From: Lachnospiraceae bacterium JLR.KK002
GTDB lineage: Bacteria; Bacillota; Clostridia; Lachnospirales; Lachnospiraceae
NCBI GenBank assembly: GCA_036941025.1
Contig: JAYMNP010000001.1
Coordinates: forward strand, 2,254,501 to 2,318,500
Reading direction: 5' to 3'
Length of the DNA: 64,000 nucleotides
Position numbers and translations under genes: made by a program. The notes under the pieces are model-generated. The model was given only the letters and a program-made list of their open reading frames with translations, ran no database searches and was not told the origin of the DNA. Shown here in pieces: positions 36,658-46,193 of this stretch; within the stretch, counting starts at the first letter, position 1; each line of letters opens with the position of its first letter.

Positions 36658-38909
36658 CACATGCACACCCCCTTTAAGCTGCGTTTCTTCCGCTTCGGCG
36701 CAACTTTCCTCTCTGCAAATGTGAGAGCCGCCGTCATCATATTGGCAATCACAAAATAAATTACTGCTGTCATTATCAGTGGAAAGAACGCCTCCATGGT
36801 ACGGGAGCGTATAATGTCAGATACTTTTGTCAGATCCTGTACAGCAATATATCCTACTACTGAAGTCATTTTTACCATGGAAATAAATTCGCCTTTCAAC
36901 ACAGGAATAAAATTTCCGGCCGCCTGGGGCAATACAATCTTAAAAAATGTCTGGCCTTTCGTATAGCCCATAGCAAGGGCTGCCTCGCTTTGCCCCTTAT
37001 CCACAGTTTCTATTCCTGTCCGTATCATCTCTGATGAATAGGCCGCAAAATTAATGGAAAATCCAATAATCGCAACCAGAATTTCAGAAATATCCGCCGA
37101 ACCAAAAATTCCATAGTACAAAATCATCAGAAAGACTACAATAGGAGTTCCCTGAATCACACGAACAAAGACCGCCGCCAACCACTGAGTTGGCTTACAA
37201 CTGATCCGGCGCAGCATACATATCCCAAAGCCAAGGCACAGACCAAAAAATCCTGAAAAGACAGAAATCAGTATGGTGACGCCAAGCCCCTGCAAAATCA
37301 GCCGCCAGCGCCCCTCCACTACAAAAGTGCTTTGGAAGTTGTCCTCAAGATTTGCCCGGAAACCTTTTTCCTGCAATTCTCCATCCAGATCACGCACCAG
37401 AAGTACCATAGCTGAGTCATAATGAGTATCTGCAAAGTCTACCCGCTTCGCTCTTTCTTCCGTGATGGAAAGGCTTCCGCTGACCACATCCGCCTTCCCG
37501 CTTTCCAGGGCGGTTATCAGCGAAGCAAATTCACATGTTGTCATCTCCACCTTCATATCCAGTTCACGTGCAATCAGAAGCAGCAGATCTATCTCAAGCC
37601 CTAAAGGTTCGCCGCTGCTTCCAAGATAAGTCATAGGCTCATGGGCTCCATCATAGTAGTACCGGATAGTTCCCTTATCCCCCGGCCAGTCCTGCTCCAT
37701 TAATACCTTTATGCTCTCATCCGCCCCAAGCCATTTTTCCTTTAAGGATGCGATTGTTCCGTCCTCTTTAAACCTTGCAATAACTTCATTAAACTGTTCC
37801 CGCAGAGGACTTCCCTTTGGAAAAGCATATCCATATTTATCCCGCACGACAGGTTCTTCAAAAATTTTCAGACCTTCATTTTTTGCTGCCGCAAGCTGTG
37901 CCAGCGGTTCGTCCAACACCCCCGCGTCCACACGATCTGCCTTAAGAGCCGCAACAATATCGGGAACAGAATTGTAGTAGGAAAAGTCTTTTGCATCCGC
38001 AATTACTTCCTGTAACAGTTTATCGTAAACCCCTCCGCTTAATGATGCAAACCTTGCTCCGGCAAAATCCGAAAGCGTCTCGTATTTTTTCTCCGTGCTG
38101 CCTTTCTGTTTTGACCTTACCATAACAACAGTCACCGAAGGATAAACACAATCGGAAAATTCGATATGCCTGCGCCTTTCCTCGGTGGCATTTAAATTCG
38201 CCATAATACAGTCAATATCGCCGGCCTGGGCTGCGGCAATAATTCCGTCATAGTCGTAAATTTTAATTTCCACTTCCGCATTCAGCCACGCTCCAAAACG
38301 ATAAATCAGCTCCACATCATATCCGGTGAGAGTCGTCCCCTCATAGTAGCTGAAAGGCTCAACCGTCCCTGTGGTTCCCACCTTAATCTTACAGTCCGGC
38401 GTCTGTGACGCCTGTATTTTGGGCATGGTTCCCTCCGCCCTGCTTACCCAGCGGTCATACATATCATCCAGCGTTCCCTCGGCTCTTGCTTCCGACAGAA
38501 ACCGGTTCACTTTATCCTTTAAATTGTCAACCTGGCTTTTGGGTGAAATTCCCACAGCCACATCCATACTTTCTCCCAGATTTTCCTCTAAAATCTCCAC
38601 ATTCTCAAGACCGCTGGCAATCGCAAATTCCATCATTACCCGGTCATAAACAAACCCGTCCAGTTTTCCCTGGGAAATGGCAAGATACCCCGAAGTGTTG
38701 CCGGAAAATGTTTTATGCTCCGCCTCCGGCAGATATTTTTCCGCCATATACATACCTGCCCCGCCTTCCGGAACGCCAATCGTACAGGCCGGATTGTTGA
38801 GCTGTTCTATGGAAGTGATTTTTTCATTTTCCTTCCTTCCACATCCCCCAAGGCAAAGTATCCCTAAAAGGGCAAGTGTTAAAAGCGCCATTCTTTTTTG
38901 TAAAACCAT
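36657..38909 (-). CDS. Lipoprotein-anchored solute-binding/permease fusion for polar amino acids
   Basis: 750 residues. A lipoprotein leader ([11 protein letters not shown]) is followed by a bacterial type-3 solute-binding region that is not a simple tandem. Residues about 30-150 resemble lobe 2 only ([20 protein letters not shown] ... [10 protein letters not shown]). About 165-405 is a complete binding protein ([17 protein letters not shown] ... [10 protein letters not shown]). About 415-520 is lobe 1 only ([18 protein letters not shown] ... LLVRDLD). A GlnP/HisM-type permease follows (about 540-740) with the EAA loop [20 protein letters not shown]. It pairs with the ABC ATPase encoded directly downstream. 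The anchor before the receptor places it outside the membrane. Confidence 0.88.
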   Translation of the reverse strand: MVLQKRMALLTLALLGILCLGGCGRKENEKITSIEQLNNPACTIGVPEGGAGMYMAEKYLPEAEHKTFSGNTSGYLAISQGKLDGFVYDRVMMEFAIASGLENVEILEENLGESMDVAVGISPKSQVDNLKDKVNRFLSEARAEGTLDDMYDRWVSRAEGTMPKIQASQTPDCKIKVGTTGTVEPFSYYEGTTLTGYDVELIYRFGAWLNAEVEIKIYDYDGIIAAAQAGDIDCIMANLNATEERRRHIEFSDCVYPSVTVVMVRSKQKGSTEKKYETLSDFAGARFASLSGGVYDKLLQEVIADAKDFSYYNSVPDIVAALKADRVDAGVLDEPLAQLAAAKNEGLKIFEEPVVRDKYGYAFPKGSPLREQFNEVIARFKEDGTIASLKEKWLGADESIKVLMEQDWPGDKGTIRYYYDGAHEPMTYLGSSGEPLGLEIDLLLLIARELDMKVEMTTCEFASLITALESGKADVVSGSLSITEERAKRVDFADTHYDSAMVLLVRDLDGELQEKGFRANLEDNFQSTFVVEGRWRLILQGLGVTILISVFSGFFGLCLGFGICMLRRISCKPTQWLAAVFVRVIQGTPIVVFLMILYYGIFGSADISEILVAIIGFSINFAAYSSEMIRTGIETVDKGQSEAALAMGYTKGQTFFKIVLPQAAGNFIPVLKGEFISMVKMTSVVGYIAVQDLTKVSDIIRSRTMEAFFPLIMTAVIYFVIANMMTAALTFAERKVAPKRKKRSLKGVCM

Positions 38910-39068
38910 TTTTCCTCACCTTTCGTCTGACATGATCGCTCTGTCCCGGCACAGAGCTTCCCATGTCTCGGACAGTCATAAGTGCTATCCATTCACTGCT
39001 TACATTATTATAATAGCAGATAAAAATTTTGCTTTGGTGGATATGGGATGATTTGTATTTTTTGAGGT

Positions 39069-39839
39069 ATGATCTGTTATATATTCTATCAAAATTCAGA
39101 AATTGAAAACGATATTGCCAACAGCGGTATCACGGTAAATCATGAAGATTCCATGGAGATTATGATAAATCAGTTAATCCATGAATACAACGACTATAAA
39201 GACAAAGCCGATTCCCTGTCTCAGGAAAATGACAGGCTGGTACAGGAAAATGCTCAGCTCAAAAATGAAAAGGATACCATCAGTAATTTATATAAGGATT
39301 CTGTAAATAAAACGCAGCAGCTGAAGCAGCAGCTTGCAGATCCGGGACAGGATCCTGCTGATGATGACAGTGACAATGATTCCATTGCATCGGAAACTTT
39401 TTCAGGCTCTCTTTTTCATATGGATACCATGTCAGTATACACGCCCAAAGGTAATTTTTACAAGCTGGAACCTTACCTGGTGGACTCCATCGGAAACCGT
39501 CACAACAATGTCATACTGTGCGGCGCCAGAAATCAAAGCAGTGACCTGGATGTAAATACGTTATATGCGGAATATTATATCAACGGACAGTACAGCCTCC
39601 TGAAAGGAAACGCAGTCATCCCGCAGGAAAGCAAAAACTACAATGACGTTCATGTTATATATTTTTATGGCGACGATGAGCTTATCACCCAGACGGACCC
39701 CATGACAATCGGAAGTCTGCCGTACGAATTCGCTGTTCCCCTTACCGGTGTAACAAAATTAAGAATTGAAAGCGTAAGAACTGAAAAAAATTCCGGTAAT
39801 TCGTCCATAGCCCTTACAGAAGCCTGCTTTTATCAGTAA
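39069..39839 (+). CDS. Coiled-coil protein with NPCBM-like C-terminal domain
   Basis: 256 residues on the plus strand. A short N-terminal part leads into a coiled coil (about 45-95: DKADSLSQENDRLVQENAQL), an Asp-rich linker, and a beta-rich C-terminal domain (about 118-256) with NVILCGARNQSSDLDVNTLY and GVTKLRIESVRTEK. That domain resembles the NPCBM/NEW2 sugar-binding module. The start has GAGG only one base away from the ATG, too close. The N-terminus also lacks the membrane anchor often seen in such proteins, so the 5' end may be truncated or misassigned. Function unknown; convergent with the sensor kinase gene. Confidence 0.65.
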   Translation: MICYIFYQNSEIENDIANSGITVNHEDSMEIMINQLIHEYNDYKDKADSLSQENDRLVQENAQLKNEKDTISNLYKDSVNKTQQLKQQLADPGQDPADDDSDNDSIASETFSGSLFHMDTMSVYTPKGNFYKLEPYLVDSIGNRHNNVILCGARNQSSDLDVNTLYAEYYINGQYSLLKGNAVIPQESKNYNDVHVIYFYGDDELITQTDPMTIGSLPYEFAVPLTGVTKLRIESVRTEKNSGNSSIALTEACFYQ

Positions 39840-39856
39840 AACAGAAATCTGTGACA

Positions 39857-40753
39857 TCAAAACCGCACTTCCACCTCAAAGATACCATGTTTCAGACTGG
39901 CCTGGATTTCCCCGCCCATCTTTTCGGCAAATTCTCTGGCAATGGCAAGTCCCAGTCCGGTACCTCTGCGGTTTCCGGACTGGTCTGTGGTATAAAAACG
40001 CTCAAAAATCTGTTCCAAATCCCGCTCCTGAATGTTTTCTGTCTCGTTGGCTATCCGCAGAACTGTTCTTTCCTGTTTCCGCACCAGAGAAAAAACATAT
40101 CCTCCGGTTCCATGTACCAGTGCGTTTTTTATCAGATTCTCTGTCATCCGCTGCCATGCATGAGCGTCTCCGTACACAAAACATGGTTCCCTGGGAACTT
40201 CCACCGCAGGCTCACAGCCTTTTTCCAGAAAATCCTCATAAAACATGGAAACAGTTTCTGCAAACAGATTCGTCACATTCAGTTTTTCCCGTTTCAGTTC
40301 CAGTTCCCCGGCTTCCAGCCTGGCATATTCAAAAAACTGGTTTAACAGTTCTGCCAGGTCCTCCATCCGCCGCTCCACGGTTTTCAGATACTGTTCTTTT
40401 TTCTCTTTCGGGATTCCCGGATGCCCCAGAAGCTGCACATAACCTTTCACTGATGTGAGCGGTGTGCGGATATCGTGAGAAATGCCCGTAATACTCTCCC
40501 GGTAGCTTCTGTTTGCCCGGTACAGCCTCCGCTGTTCCTCTCTGATTTTTTCCAGCACCTGATTCATGGCAGAAATCATTTCTTCCGTCTGCCCTACTGC
40601 ACAAACAGAGGTCAGCAACTGATTGCTGTCCTCTGCTTTCAAAAATTCCAGCTGTTTTCTCAAATGCCTGACCTGCTTTCCGTAACAGAAAAGACGAAGG
40701 GAGAAAATGCCCGCCCCGGCTGCCAGTATTACAATTATCATCCACAGGTTCAT
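39857..40753 (-). CDS. Sensor histidine kinase (single membrane helix)
   Basis: 298 residues from the ATG at 40753, with AAAGGCGG upstream and ATGA overlap with the permease stop. One N-terminal helix (MNLWMIIVILAAGAGIFSL) is followed by a dimerisation region, HisKA with SITGISHDIRTPLTSVKGYV and HATPase with NLIKNALVHG (N box) and RRGTGLGLAIAREFA (G boxes). There is almost no extracellular loop, as in kinases that sense through a partner ABC transporter. Its response regulator is encoded at 42758, with the ABC exporter genes between them. Confidence 0.92.
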   Translation of the reverse strand: MNLWMIIVILAAGAGIFSLRLFCYGKQVRHLRKQLEFLKAEDSNQLLTSVCAVGQTEEMISAMNQVLEKIREEQRRLYRANRSYRESITGISHDIRTPLTSVKGYVQLLGHPGIPKEKKEQYLKTVERRMEDLAELLNQFFEYARLEAGELELKREKLNVTNLFAETVSMFYEDFLEKGCEPAVEVPREPCFVYGDAHAWQRMTENLIKNALVHGTGGYVFSLVRKQERTVLRIANETENIQERDLEQIFERFYTTDQSGNRRGTGLGLAIAREFAEKMGGEIQASLKHGIFEVEVRF

Positions 40754-41583
40754 GTTACATCCGCCTTTTGAAAATGGAAAATTCCCAGAAAAACCGCCAG
40801 AAAAAGCCAGGCCAGAGACGCGCCGATTCCCCGCATCACGAATTCCTGTTCCAGCCCGCTGACCGGGCATTCCATCTGCAGGCTCAGCGGCCAGTACCGG
40901 GAAGGCTGTATACTGAATACAGAGAGCAGTGTATCCGCACCGGCCAGCAGAGATGTGGAGAAGATTATAATTCCCGTACTGATGGAAATTCCTGCTGCCA
41001 GACTTCTGGTCAGTTCTCCCACCAGCACCGCAATTCCCGTAACGGACATGCTGATTATGATCTGCATTCCCATATAGGCCGCTGTTTCTCTCCAGTTCAT
41101 GGCCTGAAGCCCTTCTTTTCCCATAAGCAATCCGCCTGCCAGGATACAGCACACAAAAGTCACTCCCAGAATCACCATTGCGGCCAGCTCCGTAATCAGC
41201 AGCTTGCTGAGAAAAACAGAAGCTCTGGAATAGCCTTTTCCCACAATATTTTTTACTGCGCCATCCGTATATTCTTTTATCACAAAAATACTGGCAAACA
41301 CAGCCATAATAAAAACGGTAAAATGACCGTTCAGCATCTGCTGCAAAACTCCCATAATTCCCACCTGATATATATATGGCCCCTCACTGAGTTCTTCTTC
41401 ACTGTAAACATAAATTCCTGTTCCCCCTTCAGCCGGCTGCTGGTTTCTGATTTCATCTACCATAAACAGTGTGAAATACAATAATCCCACAAGAATGGCA
41501 ACGGACATCAGACACACATAAAACGTCTTTTCCTTTCGAATTTTATACCATTCACCACTCAGTATGTTAATCATTTTCTCCAC
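40750..41583 (-). CDS. ABC-2 type transporter permease
   Basis: 277 residues with six hydrophobic segments. The first (ETFYVCLMSVAILVGLLYFT) and second are separated by an extracellular loop of about 50 residues containing QQPAEGGTGIYVYSEEEL. YTDGAVKNIVGKGYSRASVF is the cytosolic coupling stretch common to BcrB/lantibiotic-immunity-type permeases. It overlaps the ATPase gene by 17 bp and the kinase gene by four, so all three are translationally linked. The substrate is probably a peptide antibiotic, inferred from gene context only. Confidence 0.85.
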   Translation of the reverse strand: MEKMINILSGEWYKIRKEKTFYVCLMSVAILVGLLYFTLFMVDEIRNQQPAEGGTGIYVYSEEELSEGPYIYQVGIMGVLQQMLNGHFTVFIMAVFASIFVIKEYTDGAVKNIVGKGYSRASVFLSKLLITELAAMVILGVTFVCCILAGGLLMGKEGLQAMNWRETAAYMGMQIIISMSVTGIAVLVGELTRSLAAGISISTGIIIFSTSLLAGADTLLSVFSIQPSRYWPLSLQMECPVSGLEQEFVMRGIGASLAWLFLAVFLGIFHFQKADVT

Positions 41584-42475
41584 CTCCCAGCAAATCCATA
41601 AAATAGCCTTCCAAATCCTGTCCTGCCCGATAGCTTTCCAGAACCTTTACTCCTCCGTTTACCAGATTCTGATTCACTTTCCAGGCTTCCTCCAGGTTCT
41701 CAAACACCCGCAGCATTCCAGGCTCCGGTACATCATAACTGTTCACATGGCACTCCTCCAGAATGGCAGCGGCACGTTCCACGTCGTCCACCACCAGCTT
41801 CTGACAGCGCCGGCAGCGGTATTCCAGCTCCTCTTTGTCAAATTCCTCCACCAGAACTCCATCTTTGATAATCCCGTACCGGGTGGCTATTTTGGACAAT
41901 TCCCCCAAAATATGGCTGGAAATCAGAATGGTAATCTGTTTTTCCTCGTTGAGTCTCAGCAGTAAATCCCGGATTTCTTTAATTCCTGCAGGGTCCAGTC
42001 CGTTGATGGGTTCATCCAGAATCAGAAAATCCGGATTATTGAACAGTGCAATGGCAATGCCAAGCCTCTGTTTCATGCCCATGGAAAAATTTTTCACCTT
42101 TTTCTTTCCTGTCCCGGATAATCTTACAAATTCCAGCATATCATCCACTGCGCTTTTTTCCGGAATTCCCAGTTCCCGCCGCACGGTTTCCATATTTTCC
42201 CTGGCGGTCATGTTCCGATAAAGGCCCGGCTGCTCAATCAGGCTTCCGACACGCAGTCTCTGCTGCTCCAGTTCCTGAGAGCCGAACAGTTCCATGGTTC
42301 CCTCTGCCGGCAGAGCAAGCCCTGATACCATGCGCATAAAAGTGGTCTTCCCGGCTCCGTTTCTCCCGATAAATCCATAGATATCTCCTTTTCTCACATG
42401 CATGTTCACACGATTCACCACCGTATGCTTTCCGTACTTTTTGGTGAGTCCCTCTGTCTTTAATACATAATCCAT
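41567..42475 (-). CDS. BcrA-type ABC transporter ATPase
   Basis: 302 residues from the ATG at 42475, six bases after AGGAGG. GFIGRNGAGKTTFMRM (Walker A), NFSMGMKQRLGIAIAL (signature) and FLILDEPINGLDP (Walker B) are clear. The C-terminal 80 residues with YRCRRCQKLVVDDVERAA are typical of the bacitracin/lantibiotic self-protection group. It partners with the permease at 40750 and is regulated with the two-component system around it. Confidence 0.92.
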   Translation of the reverse strand: MDYVLKTEGLTKKYGKHTVVNRVNMHVRKGDIYGFIGRNGAGKTTFMRMVSGLALPAEGTMELFGSQELEQQRLRVGSLIEQPGLYRNMTARENMETVRRELGIPEKSAVDDMLEFVRLSGTGKKKVKNFSMGMKQRLGIAIALFNNPDFLILDEPINGLDPAGIKEIRDLLLRLNEEKQITILISSHILGELSKIATRYGIIKDGVLVEEFDKEELEYRCRRCQKLVVDDVERAAAILEECHVNSYDVPEPGMLRVFENLEEAWKVNQNLVNGGVKVLESYRAGQDLEGYFMDLLGGGEND

Positions 42476-42530
42476 ACTGTTCCTCCTGCTGTCCGGGGAC
42501 ATTTTTCATTAGCGTCCCAGGGGGATGTTT

Positions 42531-42594
42531 TTTTATCTTATAGGAAAGACCTTGTCACGCCAAAGCGTGAAAGTATCTTTCCTATAAAATAAAA
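42531..42594. repeat. Palindrome with TTATAGGAAAGA arms
   Basis: TTTTATCTTATAGGAAAGA (42531-42549) is mirrored by TCTTTCCTATAAAATAAAA (42576-42594), with an inner TCACGC/GCGTGA stem. It resembles the unit at 4819-4884 in arm sequence and layout. It lies between the response regulator and ABC ATPase genes, next to the 84-bp repeat. Confidence 0.75.
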
Positions 42595-42598
42595 ACAA

Positions 42599-42683
42599 AG
42601 ATGCACACGCAAATGCAAAGGAAATATGTCGCCAGAGCGACGCATTTGCGGCGCGGAATTTCGTTTTACAAAATTCTTTTTTA
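42599..42683. repeat. 84-bp structured repeat, copy 2
   Basis: Nearly identical to 22831-22914 over AGATGCACACGCAAATGC, the GTCGC/GCGAC stem and GCATTTGCGGCG. The last stem is changed (GAATTTCGTTTTACAAAATTC), so its pairing is weaker here. The surrounding 42476-42757 contains no gene. Confidence 0.85.
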
Positions 42684-42757
42684 CACATTCAGTATAACAG
42701 CAGGATTTTCAGAAATTTTAGAAAAAGTATAAAGAAAACATAAAGTTTTGCCGCCGG

Positions 42758-43465
42758 TCAGTCCATTTTAAATCCGATGCCCCATACCGTCCGGATATAG
42801 GTCTCGCCCGGATGCGCTTTCGCCAGCTTCTGACGGATATTGCTGATATGAACGTTTACCGCATTGTCCTCGCCCAGAAACTCCTCATTCCACACCGATT
42901 CATAAATATTGCTTTTGGTAAATACTTTTCCGGGATTGCTCATAAGCAGCTCCAGAATCAGATATTCCCGTTTTGTAAGAGCAAGCTCCTGCCCGCCCGC
43001 CTGCACCTGAAAATTATCCTGCAGAATACGGACATCTTTGTATTCCAGTATCCGTTCTGCTTCCTCCTTATCAGAAGTCCGGTCTTCCTTCGGCAGAGTT
43101 TCTCTGCGCCGGAGCACTGCCTCCAGCCTGGCCAGCAGTTCCTCCGTATCAAAAGGTTTTACCACATAATCATCGGCTCCCTGGCGAAGCAGCGACACCC
43201 TGGCCTGCACCTCATCTCTGGCGGAAGCCACAATCACACCGGTTTCCGGATATTTTTCCCGCATTTCTCTGAGCACATCTTCACCGGACTTTCCCGGCAG
43301 CATCAAATCCAGAATCACTGCCTGGGGCTGCCGCTGCTGCATATAAAGCAATGCTTCCGTTCCGGCATAAGACTGGACAACTTCATAGCCATGCTGCTCC
43401 AGAAGTTCCTTTAACATCTGATTAATGTCGTTATCATCCTCTGCAATTAATATGTATTCCTTCAA
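42758..43465 (-). CDS. OmpR-family response regulator
   Basis: About 235 residues. TTG at 43465 is preferred because AGGTGA lies six bases before it; the GTG at 43471 abuts that site. The receiver domain has IAEDDNDIN, phospho-Asp in VILDLMLPGKSG and KPFDTEELLARL. The winged-helix DNA-binding domain has LTKREYLILELLMSNPG and ISNIRQKLAKA before a final VWGIGFKMD. The gene follows the hydrolase by 13 bp and precedes the ABC and kinase genes, making a full BceRS/BcrR-like module that presumably controls this transporter. Confidence 0.93.
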   Translation of the reverse strand: MKEYILIAEDDNDINQMLKELLEQHGYEVVQSYAGTEALLYMQQRQPQAVILDLMLPGKSGEDVLREMREKYPETGVIVASARDEVQARVSLLRQGADDYVVKPFDTEELLARLEAVLRRRETLPKEDRTSDKEEAERILEYKDVRILQDNFQVQAGGQELALTKREYLILELLMSNPGKVFTKSNIYESVWNEEFLGEDNAVNVHISNIRQKLAKAHPGETYIRTVWGIGFKMD

Positions 43466-43478
43466 TATCACTCACCTG

Positions 43479-45725
43479 TTATCTGATTCCCACATTGTCA
43501 ATGGCCGCTTTCCCCTTTTCTGACGGAAACTGAAGGGTAATCCGGCAGATTTCTGTTCCGTCCACACCTGTAAAATCCGCCATGGGGATGGACACCGTCT
43601 GAAACTGATGCTTATATTCCGCCGCTTTCCACAAATACTGCAGCTTGTTCAGGCGCACCGGAAAAGACGGATACAAAGCGGCATAATCCTGGGCTTCCAG
43701 AACCTCCTCATTTCCCTGACTGTCCGCCGCAATTATGATAAGCTCCGGAAGTTCCCTTTCTTCTTCCGCAAAATCTTCCTGTAAATCCATCACGTCAAAC
43801 TGCAGATATTTTCCGGTCATATCCGTCTCCGGTATGGAAATGGAAAATTCCGCCGGTTCTTTCTGGCTGCTGTCAGCCTCTTCCTCTTCTCCTGGCTCCC
43901 ATTTTAAAACTGCCGCATAATTCCCTCTGGGATTACCGTCGGAAAAATGCAGAAGCTCTTCCCGCCAGCTGTTTACATGATCTGCTTCTATTTTAACTTC
44001 CGGAGAGGTTCCTGTTTCCAGACGTGCATCTTCCTCAAAATTACAGAGCACATGCAAATCTGAGGTCTGATAAGACTGGATATACAGTGTTTCCGGCAGA
44101 AAGTCCTCATATCTTCTGTAATCTGTCAGCAGTGTTCTGCAGAAAGTCTGTTCTGAATCTGTTTTGCTGGTTCTTTCCAGCGTTTCCTCCAGGAATGCAT
44201 GGATAAAAATGCTGGCAATCTGCTGCTGTTCCTGTTCTGAAATAAAATTTCTGATATTCAGGGCACGGTTCATGGGTTCCGGCAAATCATATATTCCCCA
44301 CCGGGAATTGAACTGTCCATGGTTGGCTCCCGCCACATAAAGGGAGGTTTTTATACAGTCTCTGTCACCGCTGAAAGTCACATTCTCATACTGCTCCATT
44401 CCCATAAAAGTGGACACATCCTGGTCGTTTGCCCCATGAAGCACCATATAATTTGCATCTTCCAACTCCACATCCCGCTCGGAGGGCAGATACTGTCCGC
44501 AGGTGGGCGCAATGGCTATCAGCGACTGAATAGAAAAATGATAATCGAATGTACGGTTTCCATTATCCGGATAATAATTCAGTTCGTTAAACAGATACGC
44601 CGCGGCAATTGCTTCCCCGCCCCTGGAATGCCCTGCCAGGGCCAGACTGTCTTCATTTATTTTCTGATACAGGGGACTGTCTTTCCGGCGGCTGCAGGAT
44701 AAGATATAATCCATATGTTCCAGAAGCAGCACAGCCCGGCCGTCATTTTCACCGGACAGTCCGTTGCAGGCATTTTCATCCACCGACGCCACCACATAAC
44801 CATGGGAGGCCAGATAAGTACCCAGATATTCATACCCCATATAAGAATCCGTAATCCAGTTGTGATTGCCGTGAACCATAAAAAGCGTTGGACATCCGGA
44901 CTGTTCTTTTGGATACCAGATAACGCCGGTCAGTGGCACCTCGTCCAGGGAGTATCCCTGATAGTGTTCTTTCATGAAACCATTCAGCCCGTCATTTTCA
45001 GCAAATCTGCTGATGTTTACCCTTCGTTCCGGAAGACTCCCGGAGTCTCCGGCGCCATAGGAAAGGGTTTCCACAGTATAAGGCCCCTGCCCGGAAAATT
45101 TCTCAAACGCCTCTTTTTCCTGTTCCGTAAGCATTGATTTTCCCGGATTCTGGCTGCTCAGATTTCCATAAATTTCAATATAGGTATCTCCAAAACCCCG
45201 GCCTGCCAGAAAAGCCAGAACTGTAACTGTACATGTTCCGGTCAGGGCCAGCGTTATCACAATGGTTCTGGTCCGTACTTTGTGATGCAGCAGGGCCCAC
45301 AGGCTTTTGAACAACAGCGCCAGAATCAGGCTGAAAATTCCTGCAAATAATACCGTTTCTTCCATTCCCGCATAAAAAGCGTCCCCGGTCATGACCAGAA
45401 TGCAGACCATGCCAAGCAGCAGCCAGGACAGCAGCTCCCGGATTCCGTTTCTGAGAAACAGCTTCAGGATTTTCTCAAGGAGCCACAGGACAATCATGGT
45501 AACAGGAAAAGTCAGAGCTGCTGCCAGAACTGTGCCCAGCCAGACCGGATGCATAAAGGTACCGGACATCAGGCCCACGCACAGACTGAACAGAAAAACG
45601 GCTGCCCAGTACAGAAGGACGCCGGTTTCATGCCAGTTTTTCAGCCTGTAACTGTTAAAACGCTGTTTCATGCTGCGGTATGTTTCCCGTATGCGCAGGA
45701 AACATGTTTTTATCTTCTTCATCAC
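43479..45725 (-). CDS. Membrane-anchored alpha/beta hydrolase with C-terminal beta domain
   Basis: 748 residues. Five or so N-terminal helices (about 35-185) are followed by an outward-facing alpha/beta hydrolase (about 215-520). The latter has FMVHGNHNW near the oxyanion region, nucleophile motif GHSRGGE (Ser at about 367), a late LHGANDQD acid-loop candidate and GANHGQF with the likely catalytic His. The last 130 residues (NFEEDARLETGTSPEVKIEA onward) form a beta-sandwich like those that bind polymers. Substrate is unknown: lipase, peptide esterase and polymer esterase are all possible. It lies directly upstream of the response regulator and may be part of the same antibiotic-response unit. 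Confidence 0.8.
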   Translation of the reverse strand: MMKKIKTCFLRIRETYRSMKQRFNSYRLKNWHETGVLLYWAAVFLFSLCVGLMSGTFMHPVWLGTVLAAALTFPVTMIVLWLLEKILKLFLRNGIRELLSWLLLGMVCILVMTGDAFYAGMEETVLFAGIFSLILALLFKSLWALLHHKVRTRTIVITLALTGTCTVTVLAFLAGRGFGDTYIEIYGNLSSQNPGKSMLTEQEKEAFEKFSGQGPYTVETLSYGAGDSGSLPERRVNISRFAENDGLNGFMKEHYQGYSLDEVPLTGVIWYPKEQSGCPTLFMVHGNHNWITDSYMGYEYLGTYLASHGYVVASVDENACNGLSGENDGRAVLLLEHMDYILSCSRRKDSPLYQKINEDSLALAGHSRGGEAIAAAYLFNELNYYPDNGNRTFDYHFSIQSLIAIAPTCGQYLPSERDVELEDANYMVLHGANDQDVSTFMGMEQYENVTFSGDRDCIKTSLYVAGANHGQFNSRWGIYDLPEPMNRALNIRNFISEQEQQQIASIFIHAFLEETLERTSKTDSEQTFCRTLLTDYRRYEDFLPETLYIQSYQTSDLHVLCNFEEDARLETGTSPEVKIEADHVNSWREELLHFSDGNPRGNYAAVLKWEPGEEEEADSSQKEPAEFSISIPETDMTGKYLQFDVMDLQEDFAEEERELPELIIIAADSQGNEEVLEAQDYAALYPSFPVRLNKLQYLWKAAEYKHQFQTVSIPMADFTGVDGTEICRITLQFPSEKGKAAIDNVGIR

Positions 45726-45789
45726 TTATTTCCTCTCTGTGATTCCGTTGTGGTCAGAATGCGTGGATGAGCTGGAAACACCCGTATTT

Positions 45790-46182
45790 TTATTTCAGTC
45801 TCCTGGCTATCCCGCAGTTCACCAGATACACTTCTTCCGCCTGTCTGGCCAGCGCACAGCCCATCCGGCCTGCCAGCTCCCGGTATTCCCGGTCAGATTT
45901 CTCCAGGGGCACAATACCGCAGCCCAGCTGGTTCATAACAAGTATCACATCCGGATTCGCCTCCAGCAATGCTTCCACCATGGAACAGGGGTCTTTGCCC
46001 TCTTTCAGAAGCCTTCCCAGCCACAAATGAAAATTGTGAATAATATCTGCCTTCTGCAGTTCTTCCGGCTCTGCCTGTTCTCCCTCTGCCAGCAGCGGCT
46101 GTTTTTCCGGATTCTGTGTCTTATATATATGTTCTGCCGCCTCCAGTTTTCCCTGGAAGGCGCCGCCTGTGATTAGTATCAT
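45790..46182 (-). CDS. Short CobU paralogue (incomplete kinase motif)
   Basis: 130 residues from the ATG at 46182 behind GAGGGAA. The C-terminal half follows CobU (NQLGCGIVPLEKSDREYREL, then AGRMG and LVNCGIARRLK). The P-loop reads GGAFQGKL instead of GGxxSGKS, and the RIxxHRxxR block needed by CobU is absent. It is therefore not expected to carry out the full kinase/guanylyltransferase reaction. It follows cobS by 11 bp at the end of the cobamide cluster. A regulatory or residual role is inferred; other Clostridia also carry such short copies. Confidence 0.75.
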   Translation of the reverse strand: MILITGGAFQGKLEAAEHIYKTQNPEKQPLLAEGEQAEPEELQKADIIHNFHLWLGRLLKEGKDPCSMVEALLEANPDVILVMNQLGCGIVPLEKSDREYRELAGRMGCALARQAEEVYLVNCGIARRLK

Positions 46183-46193
46183 AATTATTCCCT

